A stretch of 64,000 nt of DNA from Acidobacteriota bacterium. Its GTDB lineage: Bacteria; Acidobacteriota; Terriglobia; Terriglobales; Acidobacteriaceae. The notes beneath the pieces are model-generated. The model ran no database searches. It worked only from the letters and a program-made list of their open reading frames with translations, and was not told where the DNA came from. Made by a program: the position numbers and the translations under genes. Shown here piece by piece: positions 32,875 through 42,030 of the stretch. Location of the stretch: positions 186,001 to 250,000 of the forward strand of contig JABCZH010000002.1 in the NCBI GenBank assembly GCA_013289795.1, given 5' to 3'. Each line of letters opens with the position of its first letter. The first letter of the stretch is position 1.

Positions 32875-34002
32875 CTACCCGAAGATGTCTTTTACTTTAC
32901 CCATCAAGGTGCGGCGTTGCGGCTTGTTCTCGACGTGGGTCGTGCCTTCCAGTTCCTGCATCAATTCGCGCTGGCGCTTGTTCAATTTGCCGGGTGTCTG
33001 GACGCGAATCTCGACGAACAGGTCGCCTTTGCCATGGCCATTCAAGACCGGCACGCCCTTGCCGCGGATGCGCATCGTCGTACCCGATTGCACTCCCTCG
33101 GGAACTTTCAGGGTATGCTCGCCTTCGAGCGTGGGGACGCGAATTTCGGTTCCGAGCGCGGCCTGGCTGAACGATACCGGGATCACGCAGTGCAAGTTAG
33201 TGCCTTCACGCTCAAAGAACGGATGCTCCTTGACGTGCAGGATCACATAGAGATCGCCCGCGGGACCGCCAAAAGCTCCGGCTTCGCCCAGGCTCGTAAA
33301 TCGGATGCGGGTGCCATCTTCCACCCCTGCGGGAATTTTGGCCTCGACGGTTCTGTGGCGTAGCACGCGGCCTTGTCCCTTGCACTTGGTGCACGGGTCG
33401 GTGATGACGCTGCCCGCACCCTGACATGTAGGGCAGGTTCGGGCCATGCTGAAGAATCCCTGCTGGTAGCGCACCTGCCCGCGGCCCGCGCAGGAGCGGC
33501 AGGTGACGGGCGCTTTACCCTGAGCTGCGCCAGAACCACGGCAGTCCTCGCAGGTCTCATGGCGGCGGATGGAGACTTGCGTCTCCTTGCCGAAGGCCGC
33601 TTCCTCGAACTCCAGTGTGATGTCCTCGCGCAGATCGGAGCCGCGTTGGGCCCGTGTGCGCCCGCGCGTTCCTCCACCGAAAAGATCACCGAAGCCGAAG
33701 AAGTCACCGAAGATCTCGCTGAAGTCGTTAAAGACGGTGGGGTCGATTCCCGCCGATCCACCAACTCCACTTACACCGGCGTGGCCGAAACGGTCGTAGG
33801 CGCTGCGTTTGTCGGTATCCGCCAGAATGCCGTAAGCTTCGCTGCACTCTTTGAACTTTTCTTCGGCGTCGGGATTGTTGGGATTGCGGTCAGGGTGGAA
33901 TTGCAACGCCAGTTTGCGGTAGGCGCTCTTGATTTCCTGATCGTTGGCGCCGCGGGCAACCCCGAGGACCTCGTAGTAGTCGCGTTTTACGTTGCTAGCC
34001 AG
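32875..34002 (-). CDS. dnaJ: Chaperone DnaJ, apparently with a CTG start
   Basis: 375 residues if translation begins at CTG 34002, the usual family length. The J domain (NVKRDYYEVLGVARGANDQEI, then HPD) is encoded completely, followed by a Gly/Phe-rich part (FGFGDLFGGGTRGRT), four zinc-finger repeats (CEDCRGSG, CRSCAGRG, CPTCQGAG, CTKCKGQG) and the substrate-binding C-terminus. No ATG, GTG or TTG lies upstream of the J domain before an in-frame stop inside grpE; the first TTG (33906) would cut off half the J domain. CTG gives the expected ASNVKRDYYEVLG start. An ATT at 34041 that overlaps the grpE stop is the other candidate. DnaJ feeds unfolded proteins to DnaK and stimulates its ATPase. Third gene of the CIRCE-controlled operon; dnaK is not in the window. 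Confidence 0.93.
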   Translation of the reverse strand: MASNVKRDYYEVLGVARGANDQEIKSAYRKLALQFHPDRNPNNPDAEEKFKECSEAYGILADTDKRSAYDRFGHAGVSGVGGSAGIDPTVFNDFSEIFGDFFGFGDLFGGGTRGRTRAQRGSDLREDITLEFEEAAFGKETQVSIRRHETCEDCRGSGAAQGKAPVTCRSCAGRGQVRYQQGFFSMARTCPTCQGAGSVITDPCTKCKGQGRVLRHRTVEAKIPAGVEDGTRIRFTSLGEAGAFGGPAGDLYVILHVKEHPFFEREGTNLHCVIPVSFSQAALGTEIRVPTLEGEHTLKVPEGVQSGTTMRIRGKGVPVLNGHGKGDLFVEIRVQTPGKLNKRQRELMQELEGTTHVENKPQRRTLMGKVKDIFG

Positions 34003-34036
34003 AATAGGATTTTCGCTTTCGTAGAAAGTATAAATA

Positions 34037-34609
34037 TCAATGTTTGGGGTTGCGCGCCACTCGGACCATGGCCGGCCGCAGCAGCCGATCCTTCAACCTG
34101 TAGCCGGGTTGCAATTCATCGATAATCTGATGGTCTGGCGCCTTGGTAGTGTCCACCATTTCGATGGCTTCATGCCAACGAGGATCGAACGGTTCGCCTT
34201 TCGCGGGGATGGCGCGCATGCCAAGCTTCCCTAACCCGTCCTGCAATTGCTTGTAGATGAGTTCCACTCCACTGCGAAGGTCGGATTTGTCTCCGGCACT
34301 GGCTTGCAATGCACGCTCGAAACTGTCGAGGACGGGCAGCAGGGTCTTGAGTGCGTCCGCCAGGGCGAATTCGCGGAACTCCTGTTGATCCCGCGCCGCG
34401 CGTTTGCGTGCGTTCTCAAAATCAGCCTGCATGCGGGCAAGGCGGTCGAGCAAGGTGTCTCGCTCCGCTTTCAGCTTCTGCAGTTCGCCGCCTTCGGCGG
34501 ACGCGGAAACTGCTCCCTGGGGTGAGTCTTCCGACCCGTCCGCCGGCGGGAGTTCATGCTCAGCATCCAGCTGCGGCTCCACTTCGGTTTTTCCGTTGCC
34601 TCTAGCCAT
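34037..34609 (-). CDS. grpE: Nucleotide exchange factor GrpE
   Basis: 190 residues: an acidic disordered N-terminus (EVEPQLDAEHELPPADGSEDS), a long coiled coil (LQKLKAERDTLLDRLARMQADFENARKRAARDQQEFREFA) and the C-terminal beta head with GLGKLGMRAIPAKGEPFDPRWHEAIEMVDTTKAPDHQIIDELQPGYRLKDRLLRPAMVRVARN, which is the GrpE signature. The dimer drives ADP release from DnaK. It starts 6 bp after hrcA, so the two are coupled, and it is followed by dnaJ. Confidence 0.97.
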   Translation of the reverse strand: MARGNGKTEVEPQLDAEHELPPADGSEDSPQGAVSASAEGGELQKLKAERDTLLDRLARMQADFENARKRAARDQQEFREFALADALKTLLPVLDSFERALQASAGDKSDLRSGVELIYKQLQDGLGKLGMRAIPAKGEPFDPRWHEAIEMVDTTKAPDHQIIDELQPGYRLKDRLLRPAMVRVARNPKH

Positions 34610-34615
34610 AAATGC

Positions 34616-35656
34616 TTACTCGTATTCGTTCAAGACCTTGTCAAACAGCCGCGCGATGTAGGAAACCGCGGTCATGGTGTGTTGATAGTCAATGCGGGTA
34701 GGGCCGATCACCGCCAGCGAGCCCATGACTTCACCGCCGACGCGCGCGGGAGCTCCGATCAGCACAAAGTTACGCATGGAAGGCAGGGTCTGGTCGAGGC
34801 CAATTACCACCCGAACGGCTTCCTGCTTGGCATCGAGGTATGCGCCCAGCAGCTCCACGATGCGTTGCTTCTCCTCAAGCGTACGCAACATGTCCTGTAA
34901 GCGCTGACGGTCATCGTCTCCGGTGAGCAGGTTGGCCGCGCCTTCCACATACACCATTTGTGGCCCGTCATCCGCAACCAGGGCGCCCTGACGATAGAGC
35001 TGCTCGACGGACGACATCAGCCGGTCATATTCACTGCGCTCGGTTTCCAGCCGGTGATCCAGCTCCGCGCGCATCGCATCAATGGTCCAGCCGCGAAAAT
35101 TGTCATTGATGTAGCGTGCGGCAACATCCAAATCTGCTTGCGGAAGATCCAGGCGCAGCACCCGGTCGCGAACTACTCCGGAGCGGGTTACCACCACCGC
35201 CAAAACTTTCTGATCTCCCAACCGCGAAAAATACACGTGGTCCAAAGCATTCTTTGGGCCGCCGATGGCGACCGCGACTCCAACATTTTTCGAGATCAGC
35301 GAAAGCACATGCGAAGTGCGCTCCATGAACTCCTGCACATCGGTGATGCCATGGAGTGAACCTTCAATAATGCTCTGATCTTCATTGCTCAGCCGCGCTT
35401 CGCCGGTGAGCTGCTCAACGTAGTAACGATAGCCCTCGGGGCTGGGCACGCGGCCGGCGGAAGTATGCGGCTGCTCCAGAAATCCCACTTCCGCCAGATC
35501 GGACATAACGTTGCGGATGGTGGCGGGACTGAGGCCTTCGCGATTGGAACGAGCTAGAGTCCGTGATCCCACCGGCTCGCCGGTGGCAATAAAGGTCTCT
35601 ACAATGGCGGTTAGAATTTCGCGCTCCCGGCCGCCGATTGGATTTCCTGAAGGCAT
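34616..35656 (-). CDS. hrcA: Heat-inducible transcription repressor HrcA
   Basis: 346 residues. The N-terminal winged helix (REREILTAIVETFIATGEPVGSRTLARSNREGLSPATIRNVMSDLAEVGFLEQPHTSAGRVPSPEGYRYYV) is almost invariant in HrcA; a GAF-like domain and dimerisation part follow, ending SLAVIGPTRIDYQHTMTAVSYIARLFDKVL. HrcA binds the CIRCE operator with help from GroEL and represses chaperone genes until heat stress. A CIRCE element and promoter lie 110-170 bp upstream, so the operon hrcA-grpE-dnaJ is self-controlled. Confidence 0.97.
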   Translation of the reverse strand: MPSGNPIGGREREILTAIVETFIATGEPVGSRTLARSNREGLSPATIRNVMSDLAEVGFLEQPHTSAGRVPSPEGYRYYVEQLTGEARLSNEDQSIIEGSLHGITDVQEFMERTSHVLSLISKNVGVAVAIGGPKNALDHVYFSRLGDQKVLAVVVTRSGVVRDRVLRLDLPQADLDVAARYINDNFRGWTIDAMRAELDHRLETERSEYDRLMSSVEQLYRQGALVADDGPQMVYVEGAANLLTGDDDRQRLQDMLRTLEEKQRIVELLGAYLDAKQEAVRVVIGLDQTLPSMRNFVLIGAPARVGGEVMGSLAVIGPTRIDYQHTMTAVSYIARLFDKVLNEYE

Positions 35657-35766
35657 ATCTTCTTTGTATCACATTGAGTCGCTGAGACTCAGGGAGCCCC
35701 GCGACATTATACTAAGTTGTTTAGATGCAATAGTTAAGCTGGAGGATGCAATCCGGGACTGTCTCG

Positions 35767-35796
35767 ATTCTAGGAAGCCTCCCCCTACCCTGTCAA
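35767..35796 (-). promoter_or_regulatory. Promoter of hrcA-grpE-dnaJ
   Basis: On the minus strand TTGACA (35791-35796), an 18-bp spacer and TAGAAT (35767-35772). It lies three bases downstream of the CIRCE element. A second TATAAT about 55 bp closer to hrcA, with a weak -35, might be an alternative promoter. Confidence 0.72.
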
Positions 35797-35799
35797 GAC

Positions 35800-35826
35800 T
35801 TAGCACTCTTGATGCCAGAATGCCAA
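35800..35826. promoter_or_regulatory. CIRCE operator
   Basis: TTAGCACTC, 9-bp spacer, GAATGCCAA. The left arm is the exact CIRCE consensus, and the right arm matches GAGTGCTAA at seven of nine positions. It adjoins the -35 box of the hrcA operon and is also 46 bp upstream of the divergent FAD oxidoreductase start, which it might influence. Confidence 0.85.
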
Positions 35827-35871
35827 TTCGCGCGACGACAAGGTCCAGTCTGATACCTTTGGCAAACCACC

Positions 35872-37014
35872 ATGCGAGCCAGGTTTCATGTGGTTGTAGT
35901 CGGCGCAGGCGCGTTCGGAGGATGGACCGCACTGTATCTGTTGCGGCGCGGCGCGCGGGTTACGCTGATCGACGCCTGGGGGCCGGGCAATGCGCGTTCG
36001 TCGTCCGGAGGAGACACGCGTATCATGCGCCGCACCTACGGGCCTGATCAGCCGTACACCAAGATGGCATCTGATGCCATGCGATTGTGGAAGGAGCATG
36101 ACAAGCGTTGGAACCGCCGGCTGTTTCATCAGACCGGCGTGTTGTGGATGGCGACGGCGGATGACGACCAGTATGAGCGTGCATCTTTACCTTCGCTCCA
36201 CGAGGTCTGTGTGAGGGTCGAAGAGATCTCCGCGCCAGAAATGACACGGCGATGGCCGCAGATTAATTTTGAGGATGTGCGCTGGGGGATCTATGAACCT
36301 GACGCCGGCTTTCTCTGTGCCAAGACTGCGTGTCAGGAAGTGGTGAAAGGCTTCGTTGCTGAGGGTGGAGAGTATAGGCAAGAGGCAGTGCTCGGCAGGC
36401 CTGAGGCCGAGTATCAAAAGGGATTGATGCTTTCGGACGGTTCGAAGCTGGTCGCTGACCAATATGTTTTTGCTTGCGGGCCGTGGCTGGGGAAGCTGTT
36501 TCCGGGAACTATTGGCGACCTCATCCGGCCCACCAAGCAGGACGTGTTCTTCTTTGGAACGCCGGCCGGAGATGATCGCTTCTCGGATGCCCAGCTGCCG
36601 GTGTGGGCCGATCATCGGGACCGCTTCATCTATGGCATTCCAGCGGGCGAAGGGCGGGGCTTCAAGATCGCGGACGACACACGCGGGCCGGCTTTCGATC
36701 CCACTTCAGGCGAGCGCACGGCGAGCACGGAAACCATGGAAATGCTTCGTGACTATCTGAGTTTTCGCTTTCCCGCGATGAAAGGCTCAACCTTGGTTGA
36801 GACACAGGTCTGCCAGTACGAGAACACGCCAGACGATGACTTCATCATCGACCGGCATCCGCAGACGAGGAACGTTTGGATCGTTGGCGGTGGCTCGGGT
36901 CATGGCTTCAAGCACGGGCCGGCGATTGGCGAAATGGTGGCAGGATTGGTGATGGAAGGAAAAGACGCGGATGCGATGTTTCGGCTAGGAAGATTCGGAA
37001 AAGAGAAGAGCTAA
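35872..37014 (+). CDS. FAD-dependent oxidoreductase of the D-amino acid/sarcosine oxidase family
   Basis: 380 residues. FHVVVVGAGAFGGWTALYLLRRGARVTLIDAWGPGNARSSSGGDTRIMR gives the FAD dinucleotide-binding motif and the conserved SSGGDTR segment of monomeric sarcosine and N-methyl-amino acid oxidases. VDQYVFACGPWLG and the C-terminal VWIVGGGSGHGFKHGPAIGEMVA complete the DAO fold. It probably oxidises an N-alkyl or amino acid with O2 as acceptor. The cysteine that would hold FAD covalently in sarcosine oxidase (about residue 315) is not obvious. It is divergent from hrcA and its last four bases overlap the convergent STAS gene. Confidence 0.9.
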   Translation: MRARFHVVVVGAGAFGGWTALYLLRRGARVTLIDAWGPGNARSSSGGDTRIMRRTYGPDQPYTKMASDAMRLWKEHDKRWNRRLFHQTGVLWMATADDDQYERASLPSLHEVCVRVEEISAPEMTRRWPQINFEDVRWGIYEPDAGFLCAKTACQEVVKGFVAEGGEYRQEAVLGRPEAEYQKGLMLSDGSKLVADQYVFACGPWLGKLFPGTIGDLIRPTKQDVFFFGTPAGDDRFSDAQLPVWADHRDRFIYGIPAGEGRGFKIADDTRGPAFDPTSGERTASTETMEMLRDYLSFRFPAMKGSTLVETQVCQYENTPDDDFIIDRHPQTRNVWIVGGGSGHGFKHGPAIGEMVAGLVMEGKDADAMFRLGRFGKEKS

Positions 37015-37364
37015 GCGCGCTTCCGAAAGGCTTGCAGCGCCACCTGCTCGTCGTTGTGGATTTCGAAGATGCTGTTTACCCGGGTGATCTGAAGTAGGTC
37101 CTGCACCCTCGGCTGGAGGTGGACAAGTTTCATCTCGCCTCCCCTCTGCCTGACGACGCTATAACAGCGTACCAGTTCGCCCATTCCGTCACTGTCTATG
37201 AAATCCACGCCCGCTAGGTTGAGCAGGAAATCTCTGTGGCCATTGCCGGTGAAGATGTGGATCAGGTCACGCAATCGGGTGCGACTATCAGTCAACGTGA
37301 GTCTCCCGACCGCGTCCACGACAATGATGTGATCAAGTTCTCGGGTAGTGATTTCAAAAGCCAT
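37011..37364 (-). CDS. STAS-domain anti-sigma factor antagonist-like protein
   Basis: 117 residues, a single STAS domain (ELDHIIVVDAVGRLTLTDSRTRLRDLI, RDFLLNLAGVDFIDSDGMGELVRCYSVVRQRGGEMKLVHL). SpoIIAA/RsbV-type proteins bind or free an anti-sigma kinase according to phosphorylation of the second Ser in a DSSG motif. Here the motif is DSDG, with Asp59 at that position by eye. This would be a permanent phospho-mimic, or the phospho-switch may use Ser58 or be lost. No partner kinase (RsbW/SpoIIAB-like) is nearby. It ends overlapping the FAD oxidoreductase gene by 4 bp. Confidence 0.9.
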   Translation of the reverse strand: MAFEITTRELDHIIVVDAVGRLTLTDSRTRLRDLIHIFTGNGHRDFLLNLAGVDFIDSDGMGELVRCYSVVRQRGGEMKLVHLQPRVQDLLQITRVNSIFEIHNDEQVALQAFRKRA

Positions 37365-37372
37365 GCTGTCTC

Positions 37373-40069
37373 CTACTTGTTGATCCAGCCGACGTTGAAG
37401 TTATCGCGGAGGAAGCGCAGCGCCTCTGCATGCTCGGCGGACGCCGCTGCGTCCGGCGTGGCGTTCAGGTAGATCACGTATTTCTCGGCGGCGCCTTCCG
37501 GATCGTTGTCGCGCGCGTGCTTGCGGGCGTTTTCGAGAATCTTGCCAGGCAGGTTCGCCACTTTTTGATGGATGGCTTTGATTAACGCGTTCCGGGCCTG
37601 GGTATCGACATCGGTCATAAAGGCGAGTTCATCGGGGGTCGCGGTTTGTGACCGCACACCCTCGCTGTCTTCCGGCTTCACATTCTCTAAAAGAACATAG
37701 ACCTTGTGGCTGTCCTGCGTCAGAGGGGTGGTGGGCTCGATCAGATTGCCGCCGAGATCGATACGAAAGGCCAGTTGGATGATGCCCTCCAGATCCACGC
37801 TGGTCTTGGTGTAGTTGTAAGGTTCGATGACGGCTTCGGTACGAAATTGTTCGATTGCGTCCATCTGGGTGCGGGCATCATCGGCTTGTTTCTGTGCGGC
37901 CGTCAGTGCCTCTTTGGTGGCTTCAATTTCTTTCTTCTTTTTCCGTCCGACGGCTTCGTCATACTCGCGCTGGGCGTTGCGCACGCCTTCTATGGTGGCT
38001 TCGTAGGCGTGGCTGGCCTTCAGCCAGGCCTCGTTTCTTACCTCACGAGTTGATGCGCGGTACTTCGACTGCAACGTTTCCGAGGTCGGAGTCTTGACCG
38101 GGCGGTGCTCGTTGATTTCGCCGGTCAAAACGAACAAGGGCTGTAACGTGTTCGGGTCGGCAGCAGTGGCATTTTCGCTGGTCTGACGGACGACTCTCAC
38201 GGAAAGTCCGGAACTCTCAAGATCGGTGGCAATGGCATCGGTCAGCTGGTCGGCGAATCCAACACTGTCGCGACGGGAAGTCTGGTCGCGAAAGACGACG
38301 CCAATCGAAAGCTTCCCGCGCATCTGGTAAGCCGCCCTGTAGCGCGTCATCTGGTCCTTCACCGCGTCCAGATTCGGCTTGAAGCGCTGCGCTTCCTCGA
38401 GATAACACCAGCCCAGGCCGACTCCTGAGGCGAGAGGTTTTTCCAGATAATGCTTTGCCCGCTCGATATAGTAGACGCTGATCTTGTCGGATAGAAGATC
38501 GAGCTTCAGCCGGATGGACTGGTCGTCGCTCAACGTGCCGGCGCTGGTAAGCAGGTCGTAGGCCTGGCGGGCGGCGTCCTCGTCGGCGCGGCCTTTCATG
38601 GGTATGTGCACTTCCTGGAGGGTTTGAGCGCGCTGGACGGCGGCGGTCACATAATCGGCTTTGACCGCCTCGATTTGATCGGTCACCAGGGCCCGTTGCT
38701 GATCGCTCAAACCGGCCAGCACTTGGTAGGCGTCGATATATTGCTTCTGTTCCGTGTAGGCTTTGCTTTGCTCGATGGCTCTAGCGGCGGCATCGTGATT
38801 TCGCGTATTGACCAGCTGGACTTCGGCGTCTTTCAAGGCAGCTTTCGCCTCCAGGTTGTCGGGGCGAGTCTCGACCGCTTTGCGGAACTCCGGCACCGCC
38901 TTTTCCCAGTCCGGTTGGGCTGCGAACTCCTTGGCACGAGTGGAATGGTAGGTGTAAACCGCCGCCACGACCGCTTCCACGCGCGGCACCTCCGAAGCGA
39001 ATGGACGATAGACGCCGAGCGCCAGCAGAGCATCGTCGTACCGTTTGGCAGTGAGCAGACCCTCGGCAGTCTGTAGGATTGATTCCAAACGTGACGCCTC
39101 TTTTATGAGGTCGCTTTGCAGCTCAAGCGCCGGAAGGTAGTTGGCGTCAACGTCGAGAATCTGGTCGTCTTCCTTCCTGGCCGCAACCAAGTGGTTGTAG
39201 CCGGCGGTTTGATCCAGCAGCGTTTTGCGGTATGCCAACAACTCGGCGCGGTCGGCCGCGGTCAGTAGGTCCAGTTCGGCACGAATCTGTCCCAGGAGCT
39301 TTACCGCCGCAGAGTAGTCAGGTACGGTATGGACGGCCTGCTCGGCTTGTTGATGGGCCTGCTTCAGCGATGACCAACCGGGAGCGCCGGCCTTGCGGTA
39401 TTGGTCAAATGCCGCCTCGCCTGCCTGTTCGAACAAATCGGCCAGGCTCTTGCGGGCGTCGGTCGCATGCGAAGAGGAAGCGTAACGGGTGAGGAACTCC
39501 TGCCATACCACGATCGACTTCGCCCGCCGCGCGCGCAGATACTCGGCCAGTTCGGTGTCCAAGGCACCGACGAAAAAAACTTGCACACCAGGCTTCAACG
39601 CCGGAACTTCGCTGGGTTGCCCCGCGGAAGCCGCTACCACGTTTCCCTGTAGAACCGACTGGTCAGCCAATTCTGCCGGTGTGTATTGCTTCTTGTTCTC
39701 AAAGTGGAGGTTGCTGGGCAGGATGCAGATGGGTTTTTCACTCCAGGTCATCATCAGCACCCCCTCGGAGGTTCTTTCGAGCGAGGTCACTGCTTTCATC
39801 TGGATCTTGGACGTCTTGCCATAGGCGGATTTGTCCATTTTGGTGGCGGGGTCGCAAGGCCGGACCTCAGTCTTGCCGTTGAGCATCACGCCAGTCATTT
39901 GGACGTAGGCTGCGCCGTTAGGGGCGTCGTAGAGAACGATGGCAGTCAGGGGCACATCCTTGGCGAGGGCCAGCGTGGCCAGAAAGCCGACTAAACATGA
40001 AGCGACTACGGTTCTAACGGGCCGGGTCACAGAGCGGCGCTGAGACCCCGCCAAAACCGATGGAGGCAT
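37373..40069 (-). CDS. Large secreted TPR/coiled-coil protein of unknown function
   Basis: 898 residues. A signal peptide or membrane anchor at about 18-36 ([19 protein letters not shown]) precedes a ~110-residue beta-rich domain ([33 protein letters not shown]). A long helical part from about 165 to 620 has TPR-like units ([50 protein letters not shown]). Next come a Rossmann-like or LpoB-like segment with [29 protein letters not shown] and [12 protein letters not shown], a coiled coil ([39 protein letters not shown]) and a final helical repeat. No enzyme motif is seen. It is divergent from a membrane Ser/Thr kinase and 8 bp downstream lies the STAS gene, so it may belong to a signalling unit. 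I do not recognise a named family. Confidence 0.78.
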   Translation of the reverse strand: MPPSVLAGSQRRSVTRPVRTVVASCLVGFLATLALAKDVPLTAIVLYDAPNGAAYVQMTGVMLNGKTEVRPCDPATKMDKSAYGKTSKIQMKAVTSLERTSEGVLMMTWSEKPICILPSNLHFENKKQYTPAELADQSVLQGNVVAASAGQPSEVPALKPGVQVFFVGALDTELAEYLRARRAKSIVVWQEFLTRYASSSHATDARKSLADLFEQAGEAAFDQYRKAGAPGWSSLKQAHQQAEQAVHTVPDYSAAVKLLGQIRAELDLLTAADRAELLAYRKTLLDQTAGYNHLVAARKEDDQILDVDANYLPALELQSDLIKEASRLESILQTAEGLLTAKRYDDALLALGVYRPFASEVPRVEAVVAAVYTYHSTRAKEFAAQPDWEKAVPEFRKAVETRPDNLEAKAALKDAEVQLVNTRNHDAAARAIEQSKAYTEQKQYIDAYQVLAGLSDQQRALVTDQIEAVKADYVTAAVQRAQTLQEVHIPMKGRADEDAARQAYDLLTSAGTLSDDQSIRLKLDLLSDKISVYYIERAKHYLEKPLASGVGLGWCYLEEAQRFKPNLDAVKDQMTRYRAAYQMRGKLSIGVVFRDQTSRRDSVGFADQLTDAIATDLESSGLSVRVVRQTSENATAADPNTLQPLFVLTGEINEHRPVKTPTSETLQSKYRASTREVRNEAWLKASHAYEATIEGVRNAQREYDEAVGRKKKKEIEATKEALTAAQKQADDARTQMDAIEQFRTEAVIEPYNYTKTSVDLEGIIQLAFRIDLGGNLIEPTTPLTQDSHKVYVLLENVKPEDSEGVRSQTATPDELAFMTDVDTQARNALIKAIHQKVANLPGKILENARKHARDNDPEGAAEKYVIYLNATPDAAASAEHAEALRFLRDNFNVGWINK

Positions 40070-40312
40070 TCCCTGTTCTCCGTTGTAAGTGCGGACTCCA
40101 ATGACTTTAGCTTGGCTAGGATACTCAAGGTGGGAACTAAGTCAAGCTCTTGCACTCTCCGAAATTGTACGCCAGGCCCCATTCGGCCAGGAGCCGCATT
40201 CCTCTTGTCAGAAATCGGGTTATGGGCTAGATTCGTATTCGCCGAGTCTGCCGCTTCGTCACCCCAGACCGGCGTAGTCGAATCGCAAAGTTCGCAAAGG
40301 AAAACGAGCTCG

Positions 40313-41737
40313 ATGGGTGCCCCGCAATTCAGCGTGCGGCCTCTCGGGATGATAGGCCAGACCGTCTCGCACTACCAGGTGATTGAGAAACTTGGTGGGG
40401 GTGGGATGGGTGTGGTTTACAAGGCTGAGGACACTTTTCTCAACCGCTTTGTCGCCCTGAAATTCCTCCCCGAAGACGAAGCCCCGCAAGGCCCGGTTCT
40501 GGAGCGCTTCCGCCGCGAGGCGAAAGCCGCTTCTTCACTGAACCACCCTAAAATCTGCACCATCTACGAAATCGGCAGCCATGAAGGAAAACCCTTCATC
40601 GCCATGGAGTATCTCGATGGGCAAACTCTGAAGCACTGCATCATGGGCAGGGAGATGGCGCTCGATACTCTGGTGGACTATGCGACCCAGATTGCCGACG
40701 CCCTGGATGCCGCGCATGCAGCCGGTGTCGTGCATCGCGACATTAAGCCGGCAAACATTTTCGTGACCAAGACCGACCAGGTCAAGGTTCTGGACTTTGG
40801 TATTGCCAAGGTGAACCCCAAGCTGGCAATCGCCTCCGACAGCACTACAGAATCGGTGGCGCTGACGCGGCCCGGCGGCGCGATTGGCACTGTCTCCTAT
40901 ATGTCACCCGAGCAGACACTCGGCAAGGACGTCGATCATCGCACCGATTTGTTTTCTTTCGGCGTGGTGCTGTACGAAATGGCCACCGGCCTGCTGCCTT
41001 TCCGTGGAACTACTTCGGGAGCGCTCTTTGACTCCATTCTTCACCAGATGCCCGCTGCCCCAGTGCGCCTGAACCCGGACGTGCCGCCGGAACTGGACCG
41101 CATAATCAGCAAGGCACTGGAAAAAGACCGCAAGCTCCGCTACCAAAGCGCCGCCGAAATGCGCACTGACCTGCAGCGTCTGAAGCGTGACACCGATGCT
41201 GGCTCCCAGGCAGGCAAGGTACGCCGGGGTAGAGTTGCGAAGGTTCTATCGATTCCGACCGCCCCGTCGAACAAGATCGGTCATGCCGGGATCGCGGTGA
41301 CGGTTGCGGCGGTTGTACTGTTCTTTGGAATCCGGAGCTACCGGGCAAGATTCGGTTCAGGAGGAGAGAACAAGCAACCGGCGGTGATGCAACCCACCAT
41401 ACCGTCGACTGTGTCTCCTGCAGCCCTCCCTGCGCCGGCTGCGGTTTCTGTGGTTCCGGCCACAAACTCGGTGCCTGGCGCTGTACCTCCATCCAACTCC
41501 AAACCAGTGCGGCCAGCTTCCTTAAGAGCAGGCGGATCCAGCGGCTGTGTGAGCGCAGGTGGTTTTAGCTGCAGCGAGATTCCCGGTCTGCTGAGCAGAG
41601 CCGAGGCCGCCGCCGGTCGTGGAGATTATTCGGCCGCTCGCTACGACTATGGGATTGTTCTTCATATGGATGCACGCAATGAGTCGGCCCACGCGGGGCT
41701 TCACAAAATAGAGCAAGCCGAAAAGATGCCCCACTGA
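40313..41737 (+). CDS. Membrane Ser/Thr protein kinase
   Basis: 474 residues from the ATG at 40313; the open frame reaches back to 40112 but that stretch is not kinase-like, and the ATG at 40349 is also possible. The kinase domain spans about 18-285: [22 protein letters not shown] (Lys), [62 protein letters not shown] membrane helix ([18 protein letters not shown]) and a Pro/Ser/Ala-rich linker follow. A short extracytoplasmic TPR-like tail with a Cys pair ([53 protein letters not shown]) ends the protein. It is divergent from the large repeat protein and may sense or modify it. Confidence 0.92.
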   Translation: MGAPQFSVRPLGMIGQTVSHYQVIEKLGGGGMGVVYKAEDTFLNRFVALKFLPEDEAPQGPVLERFRREAKAASSLNHPKICTIYEIGSHEGKPFIAMEYLDGQTLKHCIMGREMALDTLVDYATQIADALDAAHAAGVVHRDIKPANIFVTKTDQVKVLDFGIAKVNPKLAIASDSTTESVALTRPGGAIGTVSYMSPEQTLGKDVDHRTDLFSFGVVLYEMATGLLPFRGTTSGALFDSILHQMPAAPVRLNPDVPPELDRIISKALEKDRKLRYQSAAEMRTDLQRLKRDTDAGSQAGKVRRGRVAKVLSIPTAPSNKIGHAGIAVTVAAVVLFFGIRSYRARFGSGGENKQPAVMQPTIPSTVSPAALPAPAAVSVVPATNSVPGAVPPSNSKPVRPASLRAGGSSGCVSAGGFSCSEIPGLLSRAEAAAGRGDYSAARYDYGIVLHMDARNESAHAGLHKIEQAEKMPH

Positions 41738-41756
41738 GCAGGCAAGCCTGCGCGCT

Positions 41757-41937
41757 TTAAGAAGCAGCCCAAGGGTTGATCAGCGGAACCGAGATATCAT
41801 CAAAGTGAGCCGTGTTGCGGGTCGCAAGGGGGCATGTCGTGCGATCACGATGCCGGCAATCATCGTGTAGCCCAGATCACGAGGGCGGCCCGCTTTTTGC
41901 CGGGATACCATCAAATCGCCCACCTGCTCAGCGGCAG
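41757..41937 (-). pseudogene. Remnant of a VapC-type PIN-domain toxin gene
   Basis: On the minus strand one frame reads AAEQVGDLMVSRQKAGRPRD followed by MIAGIVIARHA, and the next frame continues LATRNTAHFDDISVPLINPW and a stop. Together these match the C-terminal half of VapC/FitB toxins (aGrP..D.miA.iA..hga.LaTRN..hF.....l.nPW). The frame changes at a run of five C, and the N-terminal half and any antitoxin are missing. This is a decayed toxin-antitoxin locus. Confidence 0.78.
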
Positions 41938-41996
41938 AATGATATCACGATATCACTATCAGAAAACCGTCAAGTGCGGGGGTAGACCACCCCCAA

Positions 41997-42027
41997 ACCA
42001 CAGAGGACACAGGGGTTCACAGAGAAA
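41997..42027. repeat. CACAGAG-type degenerate intergenic repeat
   Basis: CCACAGAGGACACAGGGGTT followed by CACAGAGAAA lies just after the Mrp gene stop (minus strand). Similar short copies occur near 15905, 32055 and 32823. Between 41738 and 42030 the only other content is the VapC remnant. Confidence 0.55.
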
Positions 42028-42030
42028 ATC

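Noticed and set aside
40112-40312. N-terminal extension of the membrane kinase
   Set aside because: The sequence is not kinase-like and contains an intergenic repeat; ATG at 40313 has a plausible ribosome site.
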